Under the pieces are notes generated by a model. That model had not been told where the DNA came from and searched no databases. It saw only the letters and a program-made list of their open reading frames with translations. A DNA stretch of 64,000 nucleotides from Parazoarcus communis (lineage in GTDB: Bacteria > Pseudomonadota > Gammaproteobacteria > Burkholderiales > Rhodocyclaceae): contig NZ_CP022188.1 of assembly GCF_003111665.1 (NCBI RefSeq), positions 3,658,001 to 3,722,000 on the forward strand. Reading direction: 5' to 3'. The position numbers and the translations under genes are program-made. Position 1 is the first letter of the stretch. Each line of letters begins with the position of its first letter. Below are positions 36,457 through 45,488 of the stretch, in pieces.

Positions 36457-37105
36457 ACGCTTTGATCTTGTTGTGTTTGACTGGGACGGTACCGTCCTGG
36501 ATTCTGCCTCGGCCATTGTGCGATCGATACTGGCTGCGTGCAGGGATCTTGGTTTGCCTGAACCCAGCGAAGAGCGCGCGCGCTACGTGATTGGTCTCGG
36601 GCTCGGCGATGCGCTGCGTCATGCGGTGCCCGAACTGGCTGAAGAGCAGTACCCGCGTATGGTTGAGCGTTATCGCCACCACTACCTGGCTGGAGATCAG
36701 GATCTGACGCTGTTTCCCGGGGTGGCGGGCACGATCGAGTGGCTGGTGGGGCAGGGACGCTATCTTGCGGTTGCGACCGGAAAGAGCCGGAACGGACTGA
36801 ATCGCGCGCTGGCGCATTCCGGTCTCGGGAAGTTCTTCCACAGCACACGCTGTGCCGACGAGTGCTTCTCAAAGCCTCATCCCGCGATGCTCGAGCAACT
36901 GATGGAAGAGCTCGGCGTTGCGCCACAACGCACCCTGATGATCGGTGACACAACGCACGATTTGCAGATGGCGAAGAACGCAGGTGTGGCGGGCCTCGCC
37001 GTCAGCTTTGGCGCACACCCGGTGGAGGCCTTGCGCGCAGAGTCACCCCTTGCTTGTGTCGATACGCCGCGCGAGCTCGATGCATGGCTGCGGAAAAACA
37101 TCTGA
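36449..37105 (+). CDS. HAD-family hydrolase (phosphoglycolate phosphatase-like)
   Basis: This 218-residue HAD phosphatase has motif I FDWDGTVLDSA, motif II VATGKSRNGL, and motifs III/IV FSKPHPAMLEQL and MIGDTTHDLQMA. It belongs to the Gph/YcjU-type subfamily; the substrate cannot be fixed from sequence. The first gene, rluC, overlaps it by 8 bp and the Rieske gene begins 22 bp before its end, so the three are tightly coupled. The same trio occurs in other betaproteobacteria. Confidence 0.9.
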   Translation: MAERFDLVVFDWDGTVLDSASAIVRSILAACRDLGLPEPSEERARYVIGLGLGDALRHAVPELAEEQYPRMVERYRHHYLAGDQDLTLFPGVAGTIEWLVGQGRYLAVATGKSRNGLNRALAHSGLGKFFHSTRCADECFSKPHPAMLEQLMEELGVAPQRTLMIGDTTHDLQMAKNAGVAGLAVSFGAHPVEALRAESPLACVDTPRELDAWLRKNI

Positions 37106-37452
37106 TCTGCCGCGCTGACGCGCTGCAGGACGGAGGTGACGGAGTTCGTTTCACGGCACCTGGAACAGGTTATCTGGCCGGTCCGGCCTTTGTGGTTCGG
37201 TACGGGGGCCGGGTGTACGCCTATCTCAACCGCTGCGCACACGTACCCGTTGAGCTGGACTGGATGGAGGGCAAGTTTTTTGATCTGACCCAGCACCTTC
37301 TGATGTGTGCCGTGCATGGCGCACACTATGATCCGCGCAACGGGCGTTGTGTGATGGGCCCCTGTAAAGGGGCTTCACTTCATGCGCTCAAGGTTGTGGA
37401 GGAAGACGGCCTTGTCTATCTGCTCTCTGATGTGGGGCCCGTGTCGACCTGA
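37084..37452 (+). CDS. Rieske [2Fe-2S] ferredoxin-like protein
   Basis: This is a free-standing Rieske protein of 122 residues. The two iron-ligand pairs are NRCAHVPVELDW (Cys-x-His) and LLMCAVHGAHYDP (Cys-x2-His), followed by GRCVMGPCKG, where a disulphide-type cysteine pair sits. It has no membrane anchor, so it is probably a soluble electron-transfer or sensor protein; no oxygenase partner is nearby. It starts inside the HAD gene and ends 21 bp from the convergent methyltransferase gene. Confidence 0.9.
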   Translation: MAAEKHLICRADALQDGGDGVRFTAPGTGYLAGPAFVVRYGGRVYAYLNRCAHVPVELDWMEGKFFDLTQHLLMCAVHGAHYDPRNGRCVMGPCKGASLHALKVVEEDGLVYLLSDVGPVST

Positions 37453-37473
37453 GTCAGGGGAGGTTCTTCGCCT

Positions 37474-38202
37474 TCAGGCAGCCCCGGCGAGCAGCAGGAA
37501 CAGCGCTGGTCGCTTGGCGATGCAGGGACGTTCAGCCTTGCGCCACGCGCTGATTGTGCGCGTTACCAGGTATTCGTTCGCGGTACTCAGGTCGCAGGCA
37601 ATGCAGAGTCGCGTTTCGCCGCCACACACCTTGAGCAGGGCGTCGAGCATACGGTCGTTGCGATAAGGCGTTTCGATGAAGATCTGCGTGCGGCCGAGTC
37701 GGCGGGACTCCTCTTCGAGTGTGCGAAGATTCACGTCGCGTTCGTTTTCCTGGACGGGCAGGTAGCCATGAAAGGCAAAACTCTGACCGTTAAGTCCTGA
37801 ACCCATCAGGCCAAGCAGGATGGAGGAGGGGCCAACCATTGGTGCGACCCGGATTCCGAGTACGTGTGCGCGTGCAACCAGTCTGGCGCCAGGGTCGGCT
37901 ACGGCGGGGCAACCGGCATCCGACATCAGTCCGACGTCGCGCCCTTCGAGTGCGGGCCTGAGCAATGCGTCAAGTGCGGCGTTGTCGGCCTTGTCCGGTA
38001 GCTCCTTGATGTCCGTGTCGCGCAGTACGCCGGGAAAGTCGATCTGCTTCAGATGCGCACGCGCGGCGCGCGCATTCTCGACGACGAAGTGCTGTAGTCG
38101 GGCCGCGCACTGCTGCACGTCGGCCGGTAGAAATGAAGGCCAGGTGGCATCACCGAGACTGACCGGGACGAGGAAAAGTGTGCCGCGAGCAGGTGTGTTC
38201 AT
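37474..38202 (-). CDS. SAM-dependent methyltransferase, RsmI/tetrapyrrole-methylase fold
   Basis: This 242-residue protein belongs to the RsmI-like family (16S rRNA ribose methylation) in the short form often found beside maf. The GLMSDAGCPAVADPGA segment is the SAM-binding signature and PMVGPSSILLGLMGSG follows. It lacks an evident C-terminal extension of true RsmI and may be a paralogue with another target. The start overlaps the maf stop by 4 bp, so the two are coupled. Confidence 0.87.
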   Translation of the reverse strand: MNTPARGTLFLVPVSLGDATWPSFLPADVQQCAARLQHFVVENARAARAHLKQIDFPGVLRDTDIKELPDKADNAALDALLRPALEGRDVGLMSDAGCPAVADPGARLVARAHVLGIRVAPMVGPSSILLGLMGSGLNGQSFAFHGYLPVQENERDVNLRTLEEESRRLGRTQIFIETPYRNDRMLDALLKVCGGETRLCIACDLSTANEYLVTRTISAWRKAERPCIAKRPALFLLLAGAA

Positions 38203-38774
38203 GGCAGCAGCACGCCTTCGGTGCGCAGCATGCGCGAGAGCGCGATCAGCGGAAGTCCGATCAGTGCAGTCGGGTCGTCGCCCGCAAGTGCATCGAGCAG
38301 ACTGATGCCGAGTCCCTCCGATTTTGCGCTGCCGGCGCAATCGAGCGGCATTTCAGCGTCAACGTAGCGACAGATTTCGTCATCGCTCAGGGTGCGGAAA
38401 CGGACGCGCGTGACGACGCCTTCGCATTGCACCCGCTTGCTGGACGCGTGGATAAGTGCAACGGCCGTATGAAAGATGACCTCCTGGCCACTCATTCGTC
38501 TAAGTTGGGCGATTGCGCGTTCGACCGTACCTGGCTTGCCGAATATTTCGGTGCCCATGTAGGCGACCTGGTCACTGCCAATCACGAGCGCGTCGTCAAG
38601 CGTGTCGGCAATGGCTCTGGCCTTGTCGACGGCGAGCCGCTCGGCCAGTGCAGCAGGGGCCTCGCCCGGAAGTGCTGTTTCGTCGGTTTCGGGGCGTGCC
38701 GTTTCGAATGGAAGCTGAAGACGCTCGAGGAGTTGCTTGCGATAAGGGGAGGTTGAGGCGAGTACGATCTTCAT
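38199..38774 (-). CDS. Maf-family nucleotide pyrophosphatase (YceF-type, m7GTP)
   Basis: This 191-residue protein aligns by eye with E. coli YceF: the N-terminal LASTSPYRKQLLERL, ARPETDETAL, the GSDQVAYMGTEIFGKP block and SAKSEGLGISLLDALAG are the family motifs. YceF hydrolyses 7-methyl-GTP, so a house-cleaning role for modified nucleotides is likely. It is divergent from yceD across 85 bp and coupled to the methyltransferase gene downstream. Confidence 0.93.
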   Translation of the reverse strand: MKIVLASTSPYRKQLLERLQLPFETARPETDETALPGEAPAALAERLAVDKARAIADTLDDALVIGSDQVAYMGTEIFGKPGTVERAIAQLRRMSGQEVIFHTAVALIHASSKRVQCEGVVTRVRFRTLSDDEICRYVDAEMPLDCAGSAKSEGLGISLLDALAGDDPTALIGLPLIALSRMLRTEGVLLP

Positions 38775-38859
38775 GAGTTCAAGGCTGAGCGATGTTTTCG
38801 CCGCAAAGCGTGGATGGGCTTTGACAGCGAGCGGGAAAAAATAATATCATGCGCGGCTT

Positions 38860-39366
38860 ATGTCCAACCAAGACGCAAAACTCGGGCACATCCCGGATGT
38901 ATTCAAGTTCGCGTACGAACAGCGCAGGCTGTCCGGCGAGGTGAAGGTTGCCGCTTTCGAGCGGCTTTCTGATCTCCTGACGGACCAGTCCGGTGTGATT
39001 CGCTACAAGCTTGAAGGTGACGTGGATGCGATGCGCAAGCCCCGGCTTACGCTGACGATCGACGGCAGTCTGATGTTGCGTTGTCAGCGATGTCTCGGTG
39101 GGCTTGGTTGGGATCTGTCGGTACGCAATGCGTTGCAACCGGTTCGTTCGGGTCAGGAAATTCCCGAGGAAGAACTGGAAGACGACGAGGTCGATGCAAT
39201 CGAGATCGAAGGTGATCTTGATGTGCTTTTGCTTCTCGAGGACGAGATTCTTCTCGCCCTGCCGCTTGCGCCTCGGCATGATGAATGTGGATCGCTTCGC
39301 CCTGAGGGCGGGGCAGTAAAGGAATCGCCTTTTTCCGTGCTGTCAGGCCTGCGGGCTAAAAACTAG
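38860..39366 (+). CDS. yceD: YceD/DUF177 family protein
   Basis: This 168-residue protein has the DUF177 core (LTLTIDGSLMLRCQRCLGGL) with a CxxC pair and the acidic PEEELEDDEVDAIE stretch. In plants and bacteria DUF177 proteins help 23S rRNA maturation; the bacterial gene is nearly always just before rpmF, as here. The ATG at 38860 follows a low-GC region that may hold its promoter. rpmF starts 37 bp after its stop. Confidence 0.9.
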   Translation: MSNQDAKLGHIPDVFKFAYEQRRLSGEVKVAAFERLSDLLTDQSGVIRYKLEGDVDAMRKPRLTLTIDGSLMLRCQRCLGGLGWDLSVRNALQPVRSGQEIPEEELEDDEVDAIEIEGDLDVLLLLEDEILLALPLAPRHDECGSLRPEGGAVKESPFSVLSGLRAKN

Positions 39367-39403
39367 TCCGGATCAGGTAACGTTTTTGTATTAGGAGTTT
39401 TTC

Positions 39404-39583
39404 ATGGCTGTCCAGCAGAACAAGAAGTCCCCGTCCAAGCGTGGCATGCATCGTGCGCACGATTTCCTGACCGCGCCGGCTCTGGCTGTTGAAGCCACGA
39501 CGGGTGAGGTTCATCTGCGTCACCACATCAGCCCGAACGGTTTCTACCGTGGCAAGAAGGTTGCCAAGGCCAAGGGCGAATAA
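39404..39583 (+). CDS. rpmF: 50S ribosomal protein L32
   Basis: This 59-residue protein begins [20 protein letters not shown] and ends GRGKKVAK-like ([13 protein letters not shown]), the standard bL32 pattern of betaproteobacteria. It lacks the four zinc cysteines of the zinc-binding L32 form. TTAGGAG precedes the ATG by 6 bp. It is followed by an intrinsic terminator, then plsX. Confidence 0.97.
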   Translation: MAVQQNKKSPSKRGMHRAHDFLTAPALAVEATTGEVHLRHHISPNGFYRGKKVAKAKGE

Positions 39584-39604
39584 GTCCGCGTCCTGAAATA
39601 CAGG

Positions 39605-39643
39605 AGGCGGCGCATGGCGCAATGCGCCTGCGCCGCCTTTTTT
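39605..39643 (+). terminator. Terminator between rpmF and plsX
   Basis: GGCGGCGCA and TGCGCCGCC pair over 9 bp, with an inner GCGCA/TGCGC helix, followed by a T6 run. It lies 22 bp after rpmF and 32 bp before plsX, so ribosomal and lipid gene levels can differ by partial read-through. Confidence 0.83.
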
Positions 39644-39674
39644 ATCCTCATATTCTGAATCACGCGAGAAGCCG

Positions 39675-40691
39675 ATGGGTGTCACCGTTGCAATCGACTG
39701 CATGGGTGGCGATCACGGCCCGATCGTGACCGTGCCTGCTGCGCTGTCATTTCTGCGCAGTCATCCTGCCGTTAACGCGATCCTGGTTGGGCGCGAAGAT
39801 GTGCTGGCGCCTCTGCTTGGCGACGCGCTGGCCGGCCTCGGTTCCCGGGTCCGTGTTCACCATGCGTCCGAAGTTGTCGGGATGGATGAGCCGCCTGCAA
39901 TTGCCATGCGCAACAAGAAGGATTCGTCCATGCGCGTTGCTGTTGATCTGGTGAAAGCCGGTGAGGCAGCAGCAGCGATTTCCGCAGGCAATACGGGCGC
40001 GCTGATGGCGATTTCCCGTTTCGTGCTGAAGACCCTTCCCGGCATCGATCGTCCCGCGATCTGCTCCATCCTGCCTGCAGTGAAGGGGCATACCTACGTG
40101 CTCGATCTGGGGGCGAACGTGGATTGCTCAGCCGAGCATCTCCTTCAGTTCGGAATCATGGGGTCGATGCTGGTGGCCGCGGTCGATCACATCGAACGTC
40201 CGAAAGTGGGTTTGCTCAACATCGGCGAAGAGGCGATCAAGGGCAACGAAATCGTCAAGCAGGCCGGCGAGTTGCTGCGCGGAAGCGGGTTGAACTTCTG
40301 CGGCAACGTCGAAGGAAACGACATCTACATGGGCTCCGCGGATGTCGTTGTCTGTGACGGCTTTGTCGGCAACGTTGCGCTCAAGACCTCCGAAGGTCTC
40401 GCCCAGATGCTGTCTACCTTCCTTCGCGAGGCGTTCGGACGCAATATTTTCACGAAAGTGATGGCACTTGTTGCGCTTCCGGTGCTCAAGCAGTTCAAGC
40501 ACCGGGTGGATCACAGGCGCTACAACGGCGCTGTACTGCTTGGTTTGCGTGGGGTCGTCGTGAAAAGCCACGGCTCCGCAGATGGTTTTGCCTTTGAGCA
40601 GGCCATTGCACGGGCAGCAGATGCGGCGGGTAATCAGCTGATCGAACGGATCAGCAGCAAAATGGCGAGCATGAGCGAGGCTGCAGCATGA
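39675..40691 (+). CDS. plsX: Phosphate acyltransferase PlsX
   Basis: This 338-residue peripheral membrane enzyme makes acyl-phosphate from acyl-ACP for the first step of phospholipid synthesis with PlsY. Typical segments are [12 protein letters not shown] at the N-terminus, [11 protein letters not shown], and [13 protein letters not shown]. The stop overlaps the fabH start by 4 bp, consistent with the plsX-fabH pairing seen in most proteobacteria. The next 5 kb is the fatty acid synthesis cluster. Confidence 0.97.
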   Translation: MGVTVAIDCMGGDHGPIVTVPAALSFLRSHPAVNAILVGREDVLAPLLGDALAGLGSRVRVHHASEVVGMDEPPAIAMRNKKDSSMRVAVDLVKAGEAAAAISAGNTGALMAISRFVLKTLPGIDRPAICSILPAVKGHTYVLDLGANVDCSAEHLLQFGIMGSMLVAAVDHIERPKVGLLNIGEEAIKGNEIVKQAGELLRGSGLNFCGNVEGNDIYMGSADVVVCDGFVGNVALKTSEGLAQMLSTFLREAFGRNIFTKVMALVALPVLKQFKHRVDHRRYNGAVLLGLRGVVVKSHGSADGFAFEQAIARAADAAGNQLIERISSKMASMSEAAA

Positions 40692-41653
40692 TCTATGCAA
40701 GGATTGCGGGCACCGGAAGCTTTCTTCCCGGCGAACCGGTCAGCAATGACGATCTCGTAAGGCGTGGGATCGATACGTCGGATGAGTGGGTGATGACGCG
40801 CACCGGTATCCGCTCGCGGCACCTTGCTACCGCTGACGTCGGCTCCAGCGATCTCGCATTGGTCGCATCCGAACGTGCGATCGAAGCTGCGGGCTGCGAA
40901 GCTGACGAGATTGATCTCGTCATCGTTGCAACCTCGACGCCCGACTACATTTTTCCGAGCACCGCAGCGTTGCTGCAATCGAAACTCGGTATCCGCAATG
41001 GCGGCCCGGCGTTCGACGTACAGGCCGTATGCAGTGGATTCGTCTATGCGCTGACGGTCGCCGAGAAGTTTATTCGTTCCGGAAGTCACAAGCGTGCGCT
41101 GGTCGTCGGTGCCGAAGTCTTCTCCCGCATCCTGGACTGGTCCGATCGTGGGACCTGCGTGCTTTTCGGTGATGGTGCCGGCGCAGTCGTGCTCGAGGCA
41201 TCCGAGCGGCCCGGCATCGTCGCCTCGGCGCTTCATGCCGATGGTAGCCACCACCCGATTCTCTGCGTACCCGGCGGCGTTGCCTCGGGCCAGGTGATTG
41301 GCGACCCCTTCCTGCGCATGGATGGTCAGGCCGTGTTCAAGTTCGCCGTCAAGGTGCTCGGTGACGTTGCGCACGAAGTGCTCGACATGGCCGGCGCCGA
41401 CGTTGCAAGCGTCGACTGGCTGATTCCCCATCAGGCCAATATCCGGATCATTCAATCGACCGCCAAGCGTCTCGGGGTTTCGATGGATAAGGTGATCACC
41501 ACGGTTGAGCAGCACGGAAACACCTCTGCCGCGTCCATTCCGCTCGCGCTCGATATTGCGGTGCGCGACGGGCGTATCCAGCGAGGGCATCGGATTGTCA
41601 TCGAAGGCGTGGGTGGCGGCTTCACCTGGGGCGCGGCCCTGATCGATTTCTGA
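40688..41653 (+). CDS. fabH: Beta-ketoacyl-ACP synthase III
   Basis: This 321-residue condensing enzyme starts fatty acid synthesis from acetyl-CoA and malonyl-ACP. The Cys-His-Asn triad is visible in [21 protein letters not shown] and HGNTSAAS. The start is ATG within the plsX stop (ATGA). The length and the N-terminal [12 protein letters not shown] are typical. fabD begins 25 bp after its stop. Confidence 0.97.
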   Translation: MIYARIAGTGSFLPGEPVSNDDLVRRGIDTSDEWVMTRTGIRSRHLATADVGSSDLALVASERAIEAAGCEADEIDLVIVATSTPDYIFPSTAALLQSKLGIRNGGPAFDVQAVCSGFVYALTVAEKFIRSGSHKRALVVGAEVFSRILDWSDRGTCVLFGDGAGAVVLEASERPGIVASALHADGSHHPILCVPGGVASGQVIGDPFLRMDGQAVFKFAVKVLGDVAHEVLDMAGADVASVDWLIPHQANIRIIQSTAKRLGVSMDKVITTVEQHGNTSAASIPLALDIAVRDGRIQRGHRIVIEGVGGGFTWGAALIDF

Positions 41654-41678
41654 GTCCTTCCCTCATTCAAACGGAGAG

Positions 41679-42617
41679 ATGATGGCATTTGCACTGGTTT
41701 TCCCTGGCCAGGGGTCGCAGGCGGTTGGCATGATGGCCGCGTACGGCGAGTCTGCAATCATTCGCGAAACCTTCGCCGAAGCCTCGGAGGCACTTGGCGA
41801 GGATCTGTGGCAGATGGTTTGCGAAGGCCCGGCCGAGCGCTTGTCGCTCACGGTTAACACTCAGCCGCTGATGCTTACCGCCGGCGTCGCCGCATATCGC
41901 GCGTGGCTCGACGCGGGTGGTCCGAAGCCCTCCATGGTTGCAGGGCATAGTCTTGGTGAGTATTCGGCGCTGGTTGCTGCCGGCGCACTGGCATTCGCCG
42001 ATGCGGTTCCGCTGGTCCGCTTTCGCGCACAGGCGATGCAGCAGGCTGTTCCTGCCGGTGAGGGGGCGATGGCTGCCTTGCTTGGCCTGGAAGTTGATGC
42101 CGTTCGCGAAGCCTGTCAGGAGGCTGCGCAAGGCGAAGTGGTCGAGGCTGCAAACCTGAACGCCCCCGGTCAGATCGTGATTGCCGGAGCAAAGGCCGCG
42201 GTAGAGCGTGCGATTGAGGCCGCCAAGGCGCGCGGTGCAAAACGTGCCATGCTGTTGCCGGTGTCGGCGCCCTTTCACTGCGCCTTGATGGGGCCCGCGG
42301 CAGAGCGCCTGTCGGAGCGCCTTAAGACGATCAATGTCATGACGCCGTCAATCGACGTGCTCAATAATGTCGATGTTGCGGTATGCAGCGCTCCGGATCA
42401 GATCCGTGATGCGCTCGTCCGGCAGGCCTTTTCGCCGGTGCGCTGGATCGAAACGATCCAGTCGATGGCGGGCCGTGGTATGTCGCACATCATCGAGTGC
42501 GGACCGGGTAAAGTGCTTGCAGGCATGACCAAGCGTATTGCCAAGGAAGTTGAGGGCGGTTCGGTTCATGATGCTGCCAGTCTTGAGCAGATGATTGCCA
42601 CAGTGAGGTCAGCATGA
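41679..42617 (+). CDS. fabD: Malonyl-CoA:ACP transacylase
   Basis: This 312-residue enzyme loads malonyl groups onto ACP. It shows FVFPGQGSQ-like (LVFPGQGSQAVG), the active-site GHSLGEYSA (nucleophile Ser) and the histidine segment SAPFHCALM. Two ATGs three bases apart (41679, 41682) are possible; GGAGAG lies just upstream and slightly favours the second. It overlaps fabG by 4 bp. Confidence 0.97.
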   Translation: MMAFALVFPGQGSQAVGMMAAYGESAIIRETFAEASEALGEDLWQMVCEGPAERLSLTVNTQPLMLTAGVAAYRAWLDAGGPKPSMVAGHSLGEYSALVAAGALAFADAVPLVRFRAQAMQQAVPAGEGAMAALLGLEVDAVREACQEAAQGEVVEAANLNAPGQIVIAGAKAAVERAIEAAKARGAKRAMLLPVSAPFHCALMGPAAERLSERLKTINVMTPSIDVLNNVDVAVCSAPDQIRDALVRQAFSPVRWIETIQSMAGRGMSHIIECGPGKVLAGMTKRIAKEVEGGSVHDAASLEQMIATVRSA

Positions 42618-43363
42618 GTTTTTCGCTTGAAGGTCAGGTCGCGCTGGTAACTGGCGCATCGCGCGGCATCGGCCGTGCGGTTGCGATGGAACTGGGTCGC
42701 CTCGGTGCGACCGTGGTCGGTACGGCAACGTCGGAGAACGGCGCAGCCGAGATCGCAGCGGCAATCGCTGAGGCCGGATTCAACGGCGCGGGGCTGGTGC
42801 TCAACGTCACCGACGCTGCAGCCTGCGAGGCAGTCGTCGGCGATATCGAGAAGCGCTTCGGTGCCGTTGGCATTCTGGTGAACAACGCCGGCATTACCCG
42901 CGACAACCTCGCAATGCGCATGAAGGACGAGGAGTGGGATGGCGTCATCGACACCAACCTCAAAGCGGTGTTCCGGATGTCGCGACTGGTCATGCGCGGC
43001 ATGATGAAGGCCCGCACGGGCCGCATCATCAATATCACCTCGGTGGTTGCGAGTGCCGGGAACCCGGGTCAGGCAAACTATGCGGCTGCCAAGGCCGGTG
43101 TGGCTGGCATGAGCCGCGCGCTGGCGCGTGAGCTCGGCAGCCGTAACATCACGGTCAATTGTGTGGCGCCCGGATTCATCGATACGGACATGACGCGCGC
43201 AATGCCGGATGCAGCGCGCGACGCGCTGCTCGGCAACATCGCACTGGGCCGTCTCGGACGCCCCGAAGAGATTGCTGGGGCGGTGGTTTTCCTCGCTTCG
43301 CCGGCCGCGGCCTACGTGACCGGCACCACCTTGCATGTGAATGGTGGAATGTACATGTCGTGA
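42614..43363 (+). CDS. fabG: 3-oxoacyl-ACP reductase
   Basis: This 249-residue short-chain dehydrogenase reduces 3-oxoacyl-ACP with NADPH. The cofactor motif is TGASRGIGRAVA, NNAGITRDN follows, and the Ser-Tyr-Lys site is read from NITSVVAS and NYAAAKAG. It is translationally coupled to fabD. A strong hairpin with a T-run begins at its stop codon, so acpP downstream is probably transcribed mainly from another promoter. Confidence 0.97.
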   Translation: MSFSLEGQVALVTGASRGIGRAVAMELGRLGATVVGTATSENGAAEIAAAIAEAGFNGAGLVLNVTDAAACEAVVGDIEKRFGAVGILVNNAGITRDNLAMRMKDEEWDGVIDTNLKAVFRMSRLVMRGMMKARTGRIINITSVVASAGNPGQANYAAAKAGVAGMSRALARELGSRNITVNCVAPGFIDTDMTRAMPDAARDALLGNIALGRLGRPEEIAGAVVFLASPAAAYVTGTTLHVNGGMYMS

Positions 43364-43396
43364 ACGCTTGTCGCGATAGCGGAAGCGTTCCTTTTT
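43362..43396 (+). terminator. Terminator/attenuator between fabG and acpP
   Basis: GAACGCTT (43362-43369) and AAGCGTTC (43383-43390) pair over 8 bp, followed by CTTTTT. It begins inside the fabG stop codon. A TAGAAT at 43399-43404 just after it could be the -10 box of an acpP promoter, but no good -35 box was found. Confidence 0.7.
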
Positions 43397-43454
43397 GGTA
43401 GAATACACGGGTTTTTTTCTAACACACCTGCACTTTCAGGGAAGGAGTATGTTC

Positions 43455-43694
43455 ATGGAGAACATCGAACAGCGCGTAAGAAAGATCGTTGCTGAGCAAC
43501 TTGGCGTAAACGAATCGGAGATCAAGAACGAATCTTCGTTCGTGGATGATCTCGGCGCAGATTCGCTGGACACCGTGGAACTGGTCATGGCACTGGAAGA
43601 AGAGTTCGAGTGCGAGATTCCGGACGAAGAGGCCGAGAAGATCACCAACGTTCAACAGGCGATTGACTACGTCACCGCCCACCTCAAGAAGTAA
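43455..43694 (+). CDS. acpP: Acyl carrier protein
   Basis: This 79-residue acidic carrier holds growing acyl chains on a phosphopantetheine arm at the serine of [16 protein letters not shown] chose the ATG at 43455 ([10 protein letters not shown]) because AAGGAG lies 7 bp before it; the ATG at 43449 is only 1 bp from that site. The protein length is usual. Activation needs AcpS, encoded at 57756. Confidence 0.97.
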   Translation: MENIEQRVRKIVAEQLGVNESEIKNESSFVDDLGADSLDTVELVMALEEEFECEIPDEEAEKITNVQQAIDYVTAHLKK

Positions 43695-43704
43695 TTGCTT
43701 TCTT

Positions 43705-43732
43705 TCCGGACGCCGCTGCGGCGGTGTCCGGA
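43705..43732 (+). other. 12-bp hairpin between acpP and fabF
   Basis: TCCGGACGCCGC (43705-43716) and GCGGTGTCCGGA (43721-43732) pair fully (one G-T) around TGCG. No T-run follows. It could stabilise the abundant acpP mRNA 3' end or reduce read-through into fabF. Confidence 0.6.
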
Positions 43733-43774
43733 TCGATCCTCATTCCTCCGCCTTGATTCCTTACGGAGATGCCC

Positions 43775-45010
43775 GTGTCGCGTCGTAGAGTCGTCGTCAC
43801 CGGTCTGGGACTCGTCTCGCCGGTCGGCAATACCGTTCCCGAAGCCTGGGAAAACCTGATTGCCGGCAAGAGCGGCATCGGCCCTATCACCCGTTTCGAT
43901 GCCAGTGCCTTCTCGGCCCGCATTGCCGGTGAAGTCAAGGATTTTGACGTCACCACCTATCTTTCCGCCAAGGAAGCTCGCCGCATGGATGTCTTCATCC
44001 ATTACGGCATGGCAGCCGGCATTCAGGCGATTCGGGATTCCGGAATCGAGGTGACAGCAGCAAACGCCGAACGTATCGGCGTCAATATCGGGTCCGGCAT
44101 CGGCGGCTTGCCGATGATCGAAGATACCCATGCGGACTTCGTTGCCGGTGGTCCGCGCAAGATCTCGCCGTTCTTCATTCCTGGCACGATCATCAACATG
44201 ATCTCCGGCAACCTGTCGATCATGTTTGGCATGAAAGGACCGAACATCGCGGTCGTGACCGCATGTACCACGGGGCTCCACGCCATTGGCCTGAGCTCGC
44301 GCATGATCGAATATGGTGATGCCGACGTGATGGTTTGCGGTGGTGCGGAATCCACGGTAACCGAACTTGCTGTCGGCGGCTTTGCGTCAGCAAAGGCGCT
44401 GTCGACGCGCAACGACGACCCCGCCACGGCCAGCCGTCCCTGGGACAAGGGTCGCGATGGTTTCGTGCTCGGCGAGGGTGCGGGCGTGCTCGTGCTTGAA
44501 GAATATGAGCACGCGGTCAAGCGTGGTGCCAAGATTTACGCGGAGCTTTCCGGCTTCGGCATGAGTGGTGATGCGTACCACATGACCGCACCGGACACCG
44601 ATGGTCCGCGGCGCAGCATGGTTAATGCACTGGCAAATGCCGGCATCAACGCCAGCGATGTGGATTACCTGAATGCACATGGCACGTCGACTCCGCTCGG
44701 CGACAAGAACGAAACCGAGGCAATCAAGCTTGCTTTTGGTGTGGATGCTGCGAAGGGCCTGGTGGTGAACTCCACCAAGTCGATGACCGGGCATCTGCTT
44801 GGCGGTGCGGGCGGCCTTGAGTCGATCTTTACCGTGCTGGCAGTGCATCATCAGATCTCGCCGCCGACGATCAACATCTTTGAGCAGGACCCGGAGTGTG
44901 ATCTGGATTACTGCGCAAACGAAGCACGTTCGATGAAAATCGACGTGGCAATGAAGAACAACTTCGGTTTCGGCGGGACGAACGGAACCCTGGTGTTCCG
45001 CAGGGTATAA
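43775..45010 (+). CDS. fabF: Beta-ketoacyl-ACP synthase II
   Basis: This 411-residue condensing enzyme extends fatty acids, including the step that tunes saturation with temperature in E. coli. The active cysteine lies in [12 protein letters not shown] and the histidines in [11 protein letters not shown] and NNFGFGGTN. The start is set at GTG 43775, because GGAG lies 7 bp before it and the protein then begins [12 protein letters not shown], as E. coli FabF does ([12 protein letters not shown]). The ATG at 43769 is only 1 bp from the ribosome site. Confidence 0.96.
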   Translation: MSRRRVVVTGLGLVSPVGNTVPEAWENLIAGKSGIGPITRFDASAFSARIAGEVKDFDVTTYLSAKEARRMDVFIHYGMAAGIQAIRDSGIEVTAANAERIGVNIGSGIGGLPMIEDTHADFVAGGPRKISPFFIPGTIINMISGNLSIMFGMKGPNIAVVTACTTGLHAIGLSSRMIEYGDADVMVCGGAESTVTELAVGGFASAKALSTRNDDPATASRPWDKGRDGFVLGEGAGVLVLEEYEHAVKRGAKIYAELSGFGMSGDAYHMTAPDTDGPRRSMVNALANAGINASDVDYLNAHGTSTPLGDKNETEAIKLAFGVDAAKGLVVNSTKSMTGHLLGGAGGLESIFTVLAVHHQISPPTINIFEQDPECDLDYCANEARSMKIDVAMKNNFGFGGTNGTLVFRRV

Positions 45011-45032
45011 ATCTGGGTGGGCGGCGACACTC

Positions 45033-45488
45033 ATGGTGTTTCCGCTCTCCTTGACGCTCCGAAGTTCTCGAGGCGTACTGGCGTCAGTTTTCGTAACACA
45101 TTGTGCTGCGGGGCTGGCGCTTTTTCATGCCACTCACTCGACCTGGTTGCTTGCGGGTGGTTTCGGACTGATTTTTCTCTCGGCGCTTGCTGCCTGGCGT
45201 GGCGAACTCAGCAAGCGAGGTGTCGTTCTTGCCCTTCAGGCAGATGGCGCCGTTATCCTGAAGCACGGCGACGACGGCGCGCCCGTATTTGCCCGTACGC
45301 GGCAGGATCTCGTCGTGTTCTCGGGTGTGGCCTGGCTCACGCTGGAGTTGCCCGATACACGAAGGGTGGGCCGCAGGCGGATGCGACTGATGCTGGTGAG
45401 ATCGAATCTCCATCCGGATCAATGGCGCAGCCTGCAGATCTGGCTGCGCCATCGTGCGCTCGTTGTGCCTGCGGCGCCTAGCGCTTGA
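45033..45488 (+). CDS. YgfX/CptA-like membrane protein
   Basis: This is a 151-residue protein with two adjacent membrane helices near the N-terminus (about 15-55) and a cytoplasmic part ending [13 protein letters not shown], the closing motif of the YgfX family. In enteric bacteria YgfX pairs with SdhE and has been reported as a toxin acting on cytoskeletal proteins, but no sdhE lies next to it here. The gene overlaps the convergent nadB by 11 bp and follows fabF by 22 bp. Confidence 0.75.
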   Translation: MVFPLSLTLRSSRGVLASVFVTHCAAGLALFHATHSTWLLAGGFGLIFLSALAAWRGELSKRGVVLALQADGAVILKHGDDGAPVFARTRQDLVVFSGVAWLTLELPDTRRVGRRRMRLMLVRSNLHPDQWRSLQIWLRHRALVVPAAPSA

